A stretch of 64,000 nt of DNA from contig CAWCMS010000005.1 in the NCBI GenBank assembly GCA_963796675.1, positions 692,334 through 756,333 of the forward strand, written 5' to 3'. A model generated the notes under the pieces. It did not search any database, had not been told where the DNA came from, and was given only the letters and a program-made list of their open reading frames with translations. Shown here piece after piece: positions 47,256 through 56,438 of the stretch (positions are counted from its first letter, which is position 1; each line of letters starts with the position of its first letter). Position numbers and translations under genes: made by a program. This stretch comes from CAWCDJ01 sp963796675 (GTDB lineage Bacteria; Acidobacteriota; Terriglobia; Bryobacterales; Bryobacteraceae).

Positions 47256-49382
47256 ATGACACGCCGCGATCTATTGGGTACCAGCTCCTTTATTCCACTA
47301 CTTAGTTCCTTGCGGGCTGAATCGGCCCCGCCCCAGACCACCACTTATCCGGGGGTCGCATACCCGGATTACTTTCGCTGTCTCCCGGAGTATCTCGAGC
47401 GACTGGCGGAACGGGCGTTTCAAATGCGAAACCAGCATTTAGCCACGTTGACCACGCCGGGCGCCGTACGGCGCAGGCAGCAGTGGACTCGCGAAACCTT
47501 CTGGAAACTCGTCGGCGGCGCACCGGAGCGCACGCCGCTCAACGTGCGAACCGTGGGCAGTTTTGAGCGGGAGCAATATCGCGTAGAGAAACTGCTGTAC
47601 GAAAGCCAGCCGAACCTTTTCGTCTCCGCCAATCTCTATATCCCGAAAGCCTACCGGCCGCCCTATCCCGGCGTACTGTTTCAGATGGGGCACAGCGTCA
47701 ACGGCAAAGCTGCCGCCACCTACCAGCGATGCATTCAGGGGCTGGTGCAATTGGGATATCTCGTTCTCGGTTTCGACCCCATGGGCCAGGGCGAGCGAAT
47801 CTATTACACCAACGCACCCGGAGGCAGGCGGAGCCCCGGGCCCACCGGAGAGCATACGCAGGCCGGCCGCCCCATGCTGCTGGTGGGCCAGTCCGCGACT
47901 CGCATGCAAGTCTGGGACGCCATCCGCAGCCTGGATGTACTGGCCGCGCATCCGATGGTGGATGCCAAGCGCATCGGCGCCACTGGCCAATCCGGCGGCG
48001 GAACGACCACCATGTTCCTTGCCGCCGTGGACGACCGGATTGCCGCGGCGGTGGTTTGCAGCGGCATTACGGAAAACTTCGCCTGCGCCAAGTTCGACGC
48101 GCCGGGTTCGACCGATGATGCCGAGCAGGATTTCGTGGGCTCCGGTCCGCTGGGGTTCGACCGCTGGGACCTGCTCTATCCGCTGGCTCCAAAGCCGCTC
48201 CTGGTCAGCGTCAGCGATCGGGATTTCTTCGGGACCTACTCGCCGAACTACCTTTCGAGCGGCTGGGAAGAATTCCGCAAGCTACGCAAGATCTACAGCG
48301 TCCTGGGCCATGAGGAACGCCTTGCCTGGGGCGGGACGCCGCTGCCGCACGCTCTTTCCTATGACACGCGCCTGCTGGTCTACAACTGGTTCGCGCGATG
48401 GCTGAAGGATGAATCGAAGCGGATCGAAGTGGAGCCGCCGACCAAGCTCGAAGACGATCCAACCCTGTGGGTTTCCGACTCGGGCAGCATGGTGCGTTCC
48501 TTCTCCAGCACGACCCCGTTCGCGATCACGCGCTCGGAGCTCGACAAACCACAATCTCCAGCGGACCTGAAAGCTCTACTCAAGGCGGAATCTCCGGCGC
48601 CGGGCCTGTCCGCGCGGGTGCTCAAGAGGGTGCCCTCGCTCACCGGCAGCATCGAAGCGTTGGAAATTCTCTCCGCTCCGGCGGTTCGCATCCCGGCGTG
48701 GCTCTTGCGGCCCAGGAGTGGCACGCCGGTCAAATCGGTGCTCCTGGTGCTCGAGCCCTCAGGCCGCAATGGCGGCTGGGCCGAAGGCGGCTTGTACCAG
48801 GCGCTGGCAGAGGAAGGCCACATCGTGTGCGCGCCCGACCTGCGCGGCGTGGGCGACCTTACACCGGAGATGGGACGGGGAAACGGCCACCATGCCGCCA
48901 GCCATGCGCGGGAGGAAGACTGGGCCTGGGCATCGCTGATTCTCGGCAAGCCGCTGGTGGGGCAGCGGGTCACCGACATTCTTGCGGTTCTCCAGGCACT
49001 CCGCAACCACGAAGGCGTCGCCAATCATCCGCTGGTCGTCGCCGCCAGAGGCGAGATGACGGTGCCCGCGCAGTTCGCCGCCGCGATCGACGGCAAGTTT
49101 ACGGCGCTCTATGCCGCCGGCGGCCTGTTATCGTTCCGCAATGTGGTGGAAACGGAGTACTACACGCATCCGCTCGCGAATTTTGTGCCAGGCATCCTGC
49201 GCCATACGGATCTGACCGAATTGCCGGGTCCGCCGCGCACGGTCCTGGCGGGCGTGGTGGATGCCGTGGGCCGCACGGTCCCTGGGGATACCGTCAAAGC
49301 GGCCTATTCGAAATTGCATGGAGTGGAAGTGGCCTCGGAGCCACGCTGGGACGCCGCCACCCTGGGTTCACTCGCGTCTTAA
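47256..49382 (+). CDS. Tat-exported two-domain alpha/beta hydrolase, acetylxylan-esterase-like
   Basis: A 708-residue protein with a twin-arginine-type leader (MTRRDLLGTSSFIPLLSSL). The first hydrolase domain (about 120-390) has the oxyanion region VLFQMGHSVNG, the nucleophile elbow GATGQSGGGT (Ser246) and a partner Asp in VSVSDRDFF, as in acetylxylan-esterase-like proteins. The second domain (about 470-700) repeats the fold (VLLVLEPSGRNGGW, VCAPDLRGVGDL) but the elbow reads AARGEMTV, lacking the Ser, so it is probably inactive. It lies directly upstream of a TonB receptor and may deacetylate polysaccharide for uptake. Confidence 0.8.
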   Translation: MTRRDLLGTSSFIPLLSSLRAESAPPQTTTYPGVAYPDYFRCLPEYLERLAERAFQMRNQHLATLTTPGAVRRRQQWTRETFWKLVGGAPERTPLNVRTVGSFEREQYRVEKLLYESQPNLFVSANLYIPKAYRPPYPGVLFQMGHSVNGKAAATYQRCIQGLVQLGYLVLGFDPMGQGERIYYTNAPGGRRSPGPTGEHTQAGRPMLLVGQSATRMQVWDAIRSLDVLAAHPMVDAKRIGATGQSGGGTTTMFLAAVDDRIAAAVVCSGITENFACAKFDAPGSTDDAEQDFVGSGPLGFDRWDLLYPLAPKPLLVSVSDRDFFGTYSPNYLSSGWEEFRKLRKIYSVLGHEERLAWGGTPLPHALSYDTRLLVYNWFARWLKDESKRIEVEPPTKLEDDPTLWVSDSGSMVRSFSSTTPFAITRSELDKPQSPADLKALLKAESPAPGLSARVLKRVPSLTGSIEALEILSAPAVRIPAWLLRPRSGTPVKSVLLVLEPSGRNGGWAEGGLYQALAEEGHIVCAPDLRGVGDLTPEMGRGNGHHAASHAREEDWAWASLILGKPLVGQRVTDILAVLQALRNHEGVANHPLVVAARGEMTVPAQFAAAIDGKFTALYAAGGLLSFRNVVETEYYTHPLANFVPGILRHTDLTELPGPPRTVLAGVVDAVGRTVPGDTVKAAYSKLHGVEVASEPRWDAATLGSLAS

Positions 49383-49445
49383 CCGCGGGCGCCGGATCAT
49401 CCCGGCGCTCAGACCAATTTTTTGTCAAAACGGAGGGGTCACGCT

Positions 49446-52400
49446 ATGAAAACACGAAATTGCTGTCTGTTTGCCAAACGTGCATTTTCACTTCTCTTTC
49501 TAGTGCTTTCGCTGGCCGGGGTCGGGTGGGGCCAGACCGCCCAGATCGTGGGCACGGTATTGGACACCAGCGGCGGCCGCGTACCGGACGCCCAAGTCAC
49601 GGTGACCGAGGTCAACACGGGCAGCGTCCGCGCGGTCCAGTCCAACACCGACGGATTCTACACCGTACCGCTGCTGCCGCCGGGCAATTACCGGGTCGTC
49701 GTCTCCAAGGATGGATTTTCCGCGGTGACCCATTCCGGTGTGGTTCTGGCGGTGGGCGACAACGCAACCATCGATATCAAACTGGCGGTCGGCAAGGTTT
49801 CGCAGGAGGTCTCCGTCAGCGCCGTAGCGCCGCTCGTCGATACGCAGAGTGGAACGATCAATCGCGTGATCGACCGACAGCGAATCGTCGACCTGCCCTT
49901 GAACGGCCGCGATATTACCCAGCTCATGACCGTTCAGGCAGGCGTCGTGCAGACGGTATCTTCGGCCGGTGTTGTGGGTAACGCCTTCGTGGTCAACGGA
50001 AGCCGCAACACCGGCGTCAATTTCATGCTCGATGGCGCCACCAACGTCAACTCGTACCAGAATTACAGCGGGGAGTTTCCGAACCCGGATGCAGTGGAGG
50101 AGTTCAGCATCCAGACCAACAATTTCAGCGCCGAGTATGCCAACGCCACGGGCGCGGTGGTCAGCGCGGTCACCAAATCCGGAACCAACCAGTTTCACGG
50201 CTCGGCATTCGAATTCATGCGCAATTACGATCTGAATGCGCGCAACTTCTTCGCGGCCACCACGGATTCGCTCAAGCGCAATCAGTTCGGCGGCACCTTC
50301 GGCGGACCGGTAATCAAGAACAAGCTCTTCTTCTTTTTCGCCGCGCAGGGTACCACCACGCGCAGCAACGCGTCGCTCACCAAGCAGTTCCTTCCGACCA
50401 CGGCGGAGCGCACGGGAAATTTCTCGGCGATCACCAAATCCGTCATCGACCCGCTCACCAACACGCCGTTTCCCGGCAATCAGATTCCCGGTTCCCGCCT
50501 GAATCCGGTTGCGGTCGCGTTCCTGAAATACCTGCCCGACCCCGGCACCGCGGACGGCTCCCGCTTCGAAGGCACTCCGACCATCAACAATCAGCAGGAA
50601 TATACCGGCAAGGTCGATTGGGTCGTAGGCAAGCACCGCGTCACCGGCAAGTACTTCTACAATCACTTCAACCAGCCGTTCACCGGGAACGTGAATGACT
50701 ACGCCACGATGACCGGCGCGGGCGTCGCGAACTCTCTTCAGCCGTACAGCCAGTTCTCCCTGGGCGATGTCTACATGATCTCGCCGAGCGTGTTGAACAG
50801 CTTCACATTCGGCTTGCGGGCCGACCGTCAATTCAACGACTGGGGATCGGTCACCCTGCCTCTCGATTTCGCTCACGCGGGCGTACAGAACATCGCGGTG
50901 CCGGACCCGTCTTCGGTCTACATCAGCATCTCCGGCGGATTCACCGCGCGTCCGGGATGGCAGTATGACCTGCACGAACGAAATCTCCAATGGTCGGATA
51001 CGCTGACCTGGGTCCACGGACGGCATGAATTGAAATTCGGCGGATCCGTGATCCACACCTCGAACAGCATCAAGAACGAATTCCGCCAGATGGGGCAATT
51101 CACCTTCAACGGCTCGATCAGCGGCAATGCCATGGCGGACTACATGCTCGGCAGCGTCTACCAGTTCTGGCAAGGCGGCGGCGAGTACAAAGAGCTGCGG
51201 GAAAACCAGTGGGGATTCTTCGCGCAGGATAACTTCCGCGTGACTTCGAACCTGACCTTGAACCTGGGTCTGCGCTGGGATCCGATGCTGCCGCCGCACG
51301 ACGATCTGGGCCGCGTGGAGTGCTTCGCCCCCGGGGCGCAATCCACCCGATTCCCCAATGCTCCGGCGGGCTACCTGCTGGCCGGGGATCCCGGCTGCCC
51401 GGATGGCGGCTTCAATTCGCACATGGGAGTCCTGGCGCCGCGGTTTGGCTTCGCCTACCGTCTCGACCCCAAGACCGTGGTGCGCGGCGGATTCGGCCTG
51501 TTCTGGAATCCGATGTGGACCGAGCAGTACAACACCTTCGTGGATTCGGCGCCCTTCAGCGACCAGGTCACGCTCTACGGGGTCAACTTCTCCAATCCGT
51601 ATGCCGGAACCACCAATCCGTTCCCGGCTTCTTACGCGCCGCTCGTGCCCTCGAAGGATGTGGCCTTTCTGCTTCCGCTGGGGCAGTTCGGCGTCTTTTC
51701 GCAAGGCTGGATGCCGAGCTACCAGGAGAGCTTCAACCTCACGGTGGAGCGCGAGCTCATGAGGAATACCGCGGTGCGTGCCAGCTACATCGGGAACCAG
51801 GGCCGGCACCTATCCTACGTGACCGACGTGAATTACGCGCAGTACATGGCCGGCGCCACGGTGGCGAACACGCAGCAGCGGCGACCGTACTCGAGTTTCG
51901 GGGAAGTGCTGAACGCGCCATCCGACGGGAACTCCAACTACAACGCCCTGCAGTTGGCGGCCGAACGCCGCGTGGCGCAGAGCGTCTCGTTCGAACTCAG
52001 CTACACGTGGTCGAAATCGATCGACATCGGTTCCACCGATGCCGAACCGGGGCAAGGCACGCCGCTCATCCCGACCAGTCTGAGCGCCAATCGCGGACTA
52101 TCCGACTTCGATCATAGCCAGCGCTTCGTTGCGTCTTTCGTGTGGGCGCTGCCTACCCTGAAAAACAGCAGCTCGCTGCTTCGGCACACAGTCGGCGGGT
52201 GGGAATCGACAGGCATCGTGACGCTGCAGAACGGCTCACCTTTCACGATTACCTCCGGAGTCGACAATTCGCGCAGCGGCGATGGCGTCGATCGCGCGGA
52301 CCTGATCGGCGATCCCTATCTCGACTCCGGCCGTTCGGAAGCGCAGATGATCAGGCAATACTTCAACACTGCCGCTTTCGCATCGAATGCGCTGGGAACC

Positions 52401-52643
52401 TTCGGTACGTCATCCCGTAACTTCATGCGCGGACCGGGCATGGCGAATATCGACTTCGGACTGATGAAGCAGTTCTCCATCAAGGAGAAAGTGACCGCGC
52501 AGTTCCGGGCCGAATTCTTCAACGTCTTCAACCACACGAACTTCAACAACCCGGTAACTGCCCTGAACTCGGGCAGCTTCGGGCAGATCACAAGCGCGAA
52601 CTCCCCGCGGATCGGGCAGTTGGCGCTGAAACTCAGCTTCTGA
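49446..52643 (+). CDS. Oar-like TonB-dependent receptor with carboxypeptidase-regulatory N-terminus
   Basis: A 1065-residue outer-membrane protein with a signal peptide (about 1-30). The N-terminal CarboxypepD_reg-like domain (QIVGTVLDTSGGRVPDAQVT, about 31-120) is followed by the plug (VIDRQRIVDLPLNGRDITQL) and a barrel with repeated NTGVNFMLDG and FGGTFGGPV motifs, ending GQLALKLSF. This architecture is typical of acidobacterial Oar/cirA-like receptors. ATG at 49446 is preceded by GGAGGGG. It probably binds polysaccharide or peptide at the surface. A hairpin follows the stop at 52650. Confidence 0.9.
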   Translation: MKTRNCCLFAKRAFSLLFLVLSLAGVGWGQTAQIVGTVLDTSGGRVPDAQVTVTEVNTGSVRAVQSNTDGFYTVPLLPPGNYRVVVSKDGFSAVTHSGVVLAVGDNATIDIKLAVGKVSQEVSVSAVAPLVDTQSGTINRVIDRQRIVDLPLNGRDITQLMTVQAGVVQTVSSAGVVGNAFVVNGSRNTGVNFMLDGATNVNSYQNYSGEFPNPDAVEEFSIQTNNFSAEYANATGAVVSAVTKSGTNQFHGSAFEFMRNYDLNARNFFAATTDSLKRNQFGGTFGGPVIKNKLFFFFAAQGTTTRSNASLTKQFLPTTAERTGNFSAITKSVIDPLTNTPFPGNQIPGSRLNPVAVAFLKYLPDPGTADGSRFEGTPTINNQQEYTGKVDWVVGKHRVTGKYFYNHFNQPFTGNVNDYATMTGAGVANSLQPYSQFSLGDVYMISPSVLNSFTFGLRADRQFNDWGSVTLPLDFAHAGVQNIAVPDPSSVYISISGGFTARPGWQYDLHERNLQWSDTLTWVHGRHELKFGGSVIHTSNSIKNEFRQMGQFTFNGSISGNAMADYMLGSVYQFWQGGGEYKELRENQWGFFAQDNFRVTSNLTLNLGLRWDPMLPPHDDLGRVECFAPGAQSTRFPNAPAGYLLAGDPGCPDGGFNSHMGVLAPRFGFAYRLDPKTVVRGGFGLFWNPMWTEQYNTFVDSAPFSDQVTLYGVNFSNPYAGTTNPFPASYAPLVPSKDVAFLLPLGQFGVFSQGWMPSYQESFNLTVERELMRNTAVRASYIGNQGRHLSYVTDVNYAQYMAGATVANTQQRRPYSSFGEVLNAPSDGNSNYNALQLAAERRVAQSVSFELSYTWSKSIDIGSTDAEPGQGTPLIPTSLSANRGLSDFDHSQRFVASFVWALPTLKNSSSLLRHTVGGWESTGIVTLQNGSPFTITSGVDNSRSGDGVDRADLIGDPYLDSGRSEAQMIRQYFNTAAFASNALGTFGTSSRNFMRGPGMANIDFGLMKQFSIKEKVTAQFRAEFFNVFNHTNFNNPVTALNSGSFGQITSANSPRIGQLALKLSF

Positions 52644-52649
52644 AATCAA

Positions 52650-52685
52650 AGCGGCCGCACTCGTCCTATGGCGGGTGCGGCCGCT
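52650..52685. terminator. Bidirectional hairpin terminator
   Basis: AGCGGCCGCAC (52650-52660) pairs perfectly with GTGCGGCCGCT (52675-52685) across a 14-base loop, between the convergent receptor and aldo/keto reductase genes. The following bases are only mildly T-rich. Confidence 0.65.
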
Positions 52686-52697
52686 CCTATCGTTCGA

Positions 52698-53694
52698 TCA
52701 ACGTCCCGTCATGCGCTCCAGATGTTCGGGATACCGGTCGCCTTGCACGGTGATTCCGGCGGCGGCTCGGTCGATGTCCTCGATATCGGCGGTGGTCAGC
52801 TCGACGTCTACAGCGCCGATATTCTCCTCCAGCCGATGGAGCTTCGTGGTGCCGGGGATCGGCACGAACCACGGCTTTCGCGCCAGCAGCCACGCCAGCG
52901 CGATCTGCGCGGGAGTCGCTTTTTTACGCTCTCCCATGGAGGTGAGCAGTTGGACAAGCGCCTGATTCGCCTTGAGCGCCTCGGGCGTGAAACGGGGTAA
53001 CGTGCTGCGGAAGTCGTTGCCTGCGAACGTCGTGTTTTCGTCCATCTTGCCGGTCAGGAATCCCTTACCCAGCGGACTGTACGGGACCAGGCCGATGCCG
53101 AGTTCTTCGAGCGTCGGGATCACTTCCTTTTCCGGTGTCCTGGTCCACAGCGAATACTCGCTCTGTAGCGCGGCCACCGGTTGCACCGCGTGCGCGCGTC
53201 GAATGGTCGCGACTCCGGCTTCGGAAAGGCCGAAGTACCGGACCTTGCCCTGGCCGATCAGATCCTTCACCGTGCCGGCCACGTCTTCGATCGGCACGTT
53301 CGGGATCCACGCGGTGCTGGTAGAGCAGGTCGATCGTCTCGATTCTGAGCCGCCGCAGCGAACCCTCCACCGCCTCGCGGATGTGCTGCGGACGGCTATC
53401 GAGGCCGACCCATCCCGGCGCACCGTCCGGCCGCAGAGCGAAGCCGAATTTGGTCGCGATCACCACCTGCTCGCGGAAAGGCGCCAGCGCTTCGCCTACC
53501 AGTTCTTCGTTCAAATACGGGCCGTAGACTTCGGCCGTGTCGAAAAACGTGATGCCCCGCTCCACGGCTGCCCGCAGCAGGGCGATCATCTCCGGCTTGT
53601 CTTTGGGCGGGCCGTACGAAAAGCTCATACCCATGCAACCCAGCCCGAGAGCCGAAACCTCCAACCCGCTCTTGCCCAGTTTGCGCTTTTGCAT
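52698..53694 (-). CDS. Aldo/keto reductase (one frameshift)
   Basis: An AKR-superfamily oxidoreductase starting at MQKRKLGKSGLE. Catalytic residues are in FFDTAEVYGP (Asp, Tyr), VIATKFGF (Lys) and LLYQHRVD (His). Near 53307 one extra C (CCCG for CCG) shifts the frame. Removing it restores HRVDPNVPIEDVAGTVKDLI and a full C-terminus through PIPGTTKLHRLEENIGA to 52698. It differs clearly from the other aldo/keto reductase at 2823. Substrate unknown. Confidence 0.85.
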
Positions 53695-53801
53695 TGTTCT
53701 TTCCTCTTTTCCAGCTTAGGGGCGGTGGGTTCGGCGGAGGTATCCCGATCCTTCCGATTGTTTGCCTGATTCTGCCGGACGTTGGACGATATGCGGACGA
53801 G

Positions 53802-53851
53802 GAAGGGCCGCTCTGGCTGCCAAAGAGGTTCGCAGCTCCGAGCGGCCCTTC
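53802..53851. repeat. Long hairpin in the reductase/otsB intergenic region
   Basis: GAAGGGCCGCTC (53802-53813) pairs perfectly with GAGCGGCCCTTC (53840-53851). The loop contains a smaller GCTGC/GCAGC stem. It lies between two divergent genes, where a terminator is unexpected, so it may be a leader structure or attenuator. Confidence 0.5.
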
Positions 53852-53931
53852 TCGCTGGGGTCTTGTCATTTAGATCGACGCAGCAATTCCCGAAAACGAA
53901 TGTTAAGAAGTGTTAGATAAAATCGTCCTCA

Positions 53932-54709
53932 GTGGAAACCCAAGCGCAAACCGCCCTGATCGATGCCTATGATGCCGCCGAGCGGCGCCTGCTGCTGCTC
54001 GATTACGACGGAACGCTGGTCGGCTACTTCGACCGCCCGGAGGACGCCGCCCCCACGCCGGGTCTTCTGCTGCCTGATCGAGGCGCTGGTCGCCGTGGAA
54101 TCGAATTCGGTGGCGATTGTTTCCGGCCGCCCGCGCCGCGACATGGACCGTTGGTTCGGCGGGCTCGCCCGCCTCTCGATGGCCGCCGAACATGGAGCCC
54201 TGCTGCGGCCGGCAAACTCGGCGGAATGGGAGCCCGCGCGCGCCGGACAGTCGCGCCAGTGGATGGAAGGCGTCCGCGCGGTATTCCAAGGCTTCACGGA
54301 GCGCGCGCCCGGCAGCTTCATCGAAGAAAAGGAATACGCCCTGGTCTGGCACTACCGCCGATGTCCGACCCGGACCTCGGCGAGCTGCTGGCGGCGGGAA
54401 CTGCTGGCGACGCTCGAAGGCCACTTGGCGGGGACCGAACTGCACGCCATCTCCGGGCGGAAGATCGTGGAGGTGCGCCCCACTGGGTGCACAAGGGCAC
54501 GGCCGGCCGGAGGATTGTCGAGCTTTGCGGGCCGGCGGATTTCGTCTTCGCCGCGGGAGACGATCGCACCGACGAAGACCTGTTCGAGGCCATGGATCGC
54601 TGACGCCTGGACTGTCCATATCGGCGCCGGCCAATCGTGCGCCCGCCTGTCGCTTACCGGGCATTGGGAACTGCTGGCGCTCCTCGACCGCATGGCAAAT
54701 CCCCGATGA
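53932..54709 (+). CDS. otsB: Trehalose-phosphatase OtsB (frameshifted)
   Basis: A HAD-type phosphatase that would release trehalose from trehalose-6-phosphate. From GTG 53932 it reads METQAQTALIDAYDAAERRL, then the nucleophile motif LLLLDYDGTLVGYF, and after a shift LIEALVAVESNSVAIVSGRPRRD and MAAEHGALLRP. Further shifts lead to HAISGRKIVEVRP, the family-typical WVHKGTAGRRIV and FVFAAGDDRTDEDLFEAM. At least five frame changes occur; near 54070 one extra C, if removed, joins GLLCLIEALVAVES. Whole gene inferred intact in the organism. A TAAAAT box ends 8 bases before the start. Confidence 0.82.
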
Positions 54710-54715
54710 CCGCGT

Positions 54716-54744
54716 CCGACATGCCGTTGTAACGCGGTTATAAT
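54716..54744 (+). promoter_or_regulatory. fabD promoter
   Basis: CCGACA (54716-54721), 17 bases, then a perfect TATAAT (54739-54744). The TTG start at 54751 follows six bases later, so the transcript would begin at or near the start codon. Confidence 0.55.
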
Positions 54745-54750
54745 CAACGT

Positions 54751-55676
54751 TTGACACCGAAAACCGCGTTTCTCTTTCCCGGCCAGGGCTCGCAGGCGGC
54801 CGGAATGGGCAAGGCCCTCGCCGATCAATTTGCCGTCGCGCGACGTGTATTCGAGGAGGCCGACGATGCGCTCGGCTTCGCGCTTTCGCGACTCTGCTTC
54901 GAAGGTCCCGAGGACCAGCTCAAGCTCACCGAGAACACGCAACCCGCGCTGCTCACGGTCTCCATGGCGGCCTTGGCAGTGCTTCGCAGGAACGGGGTTG
55001 ACGCCCGATTACGTCGCCGGCCACAGCCTGGGCGAATACTCCGCGCTGGTGGCGGCGGGCAGCCTGCGATTCGCCGACGCGGTGCGGCTGGTGCGCAAGC
55101 GCGGGCCGCTACATGCAGGAAGCGGTGCCGCCGGCGTGGGCGCAATGGCGGCGATACTGAGACTGCCGGAAGGAAAACTGGACGGGATCCTGGAGCAGGC
55201 CGCGCAGGGCGAAGTGGTCAGCGCCGCCAACCTCAATTCGCCCGACCAGGTGGTGATTGCCGGGCCATGCCGGCGCGGTGAACCGCGCGGTGGAACTGGC
55301 CAAAGCGGCCGGAGCCAGGCGCGCGGTGCTGCTGCCGGTCAGCGCGCCATTCCATTGTTCCCTGATGACGCCGGCGCAGGAACGGCTGCGGGCCGATCTG
55401 GATGCCACGGAGTTTCGCGACCTGGCGATGTCCGCTGGTAAACAACTGGCAGGCGCGCGAAATCCGCACGGGCGCCGAAGCCCGCGAAGGCCTTTACCAG
55501 CAGGTGCCGAACCCGGTGCGCTGGGTGGAATCGATCCGCCTGCTGGCCTCCCGAGGCGTGACCCGCTTTATCGAAACGTGGCGTCGGCGGGGTGCTCACC
55601 GGGCTTCTGCGAGGGATCGACCCGTCGGTTACCGGCCAGAAATGTCGGCGAGCCGGCCGACCTCGAAAAGCTCTAG
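54751..55676 (+). CDS. fabD: Malonyl-CoA:ACP transacylase FabD (frameshifted)
   Basis: Fatty-acid initiation enzyme loading malonyl groups on acyl carrier protein. Hallmarks are FLFPGQGSQAAGMGKAL, VAGHSLGEYSALVAAG (nucleophile Ser), and SAPFHCSLMTPAQERL (catalytic His). The frame is lost about seven times. Several can be undone by deleting one base: a T near 54998, a C near 55105, a G near 55264, a T near 55432, a T near 55572 and a C near 55650, with a compensating shift near 55130. The true C-terminus is VTGQKCGEPADLEKL. Start TTG 54751 follows a perfect -10. Essential in most bacteria, so errors are likely. Confidence 0.88.
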
Positions 55677-55682
55677 GCCGCC

Positions 55683-55991
55683 CTATTCCTGCGGCACGCT
55701 GCCCAGAATGCGGGCGACCACCGGCTGCGAGGCCAGTTCGAAGAAGCCGTTGGCGTCCGCCTCGATCAGCCGCGCAATCTCCGAAATCCGCGCAAAGTAT
55801 TCTAAACGCTCCTCGAGTCCGGCATTCGGGCTAGAAATGCGCTGGATCAGAGCGTCCAGGAATCGGGCCTTCGCGCCCATCGCTTCCGCGATGGGTTCAC
55901 TGTTGTCCGAGAGGAAGCGGCTCGCCGTTGACTCCGCGTTCCGCAGTTCTTCCTTGCTCCACTTTCCGAAATGGGGTTGTTCGTCCGGCAT
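55683..55991 (-). CDS. Small soluble helical protein of unknown function
   Basis: A 102-residue mostly helical protein (KWSKEELRNAESTASRFL, EERLEYFARISEIARLIEAD). It has no membrane or signal segment and no family recognised. The ATG at 55991 lacks a strong ribosome site. Six bases separate its stop from that of fabD, with which it is convergent. Confidence 0.5.
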   Translation of the reverse strand: MPDEQPHFGKWSKEELRNAESTASRFLSDNSEPIAEAMGAKARFLDALIQRISSPNAGLEERLEYFARISEIARLIEADANGFFELASQPVVARILGSVPQE

Positions 55992-56146
55992 GGGGCCTGC
56001 CTTTTGCCAGCCTGGAATTTTGAGGGTGAAACTTCAGCAGCAAGACGAGGGCGGGAACAAGTTTCTGGGGTCTGGCTCTTTCGTAAGTGTACACTATCGA
56101 ACAATTTTTCTCTACACTACGATAGAACCGGGACGACTCTGGTAAT

Positions 56147-56407
56147 TTGAAAGCAGGTACCGAACCCGGGAGGATTCTAAAGGCTTTGAGCGAAGCGGAA
56201 GCGGACGAGGTCGAGGTCGCACGTTGTCCGGCTTGCGGCGGGAGAGATTTACGCCCTTCTCATGCCCGCGGATGGCGTGACGCGTTCATGTCCCATTTTC
56301 ACCGGACTCCATGGCGTTGCCGTGGCTGCAGCCACCGTTTTTATCGCCGCGTAGATTCCGAGGGGGATCCTGCGTCGAACTCGGCGGAGGCCAATAGAGG
56401 CAACTAA
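56147..56407 (+). CDS. Small Cys-pair (zinc-ribbon-like) protein
   Basis: An 86-residue protein from TTG at 56147. Two cysteine pairs, CPACGG and CRGC, spaced by about 26 residues rich in His and Arg (SHARGWRDAFMSHFHRTPWR), are in the form of a zinc ribbon. A charged N-terminal helix (ALSEAEADEVEV) precedes it. It could bind nucleic acid or protein; family unknown. Upstream, 55992-56146 contains no recognised element apart from AT-rich sequence. Confidence 0.55.
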   Translation: MKAGTEPGRILKALSEAEADEVEVARCPACGGRDLRPSHARGWRDAFMSHFHRTPWRCRGCSHRFYRRVDSEGDPASNSAEANRGN

Positions 56408-56438
56408 ACTACCGTCCTCCTGGTACCTCCATTCGGGA

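Noticed and set aside
49500..51809. 769-residue open frame antisense to the TonB receptor
   Set aside because: No recognisable motif and an Arg/Val/Glu-rich composition. It mirrors the codon pattern of the receptor gene.
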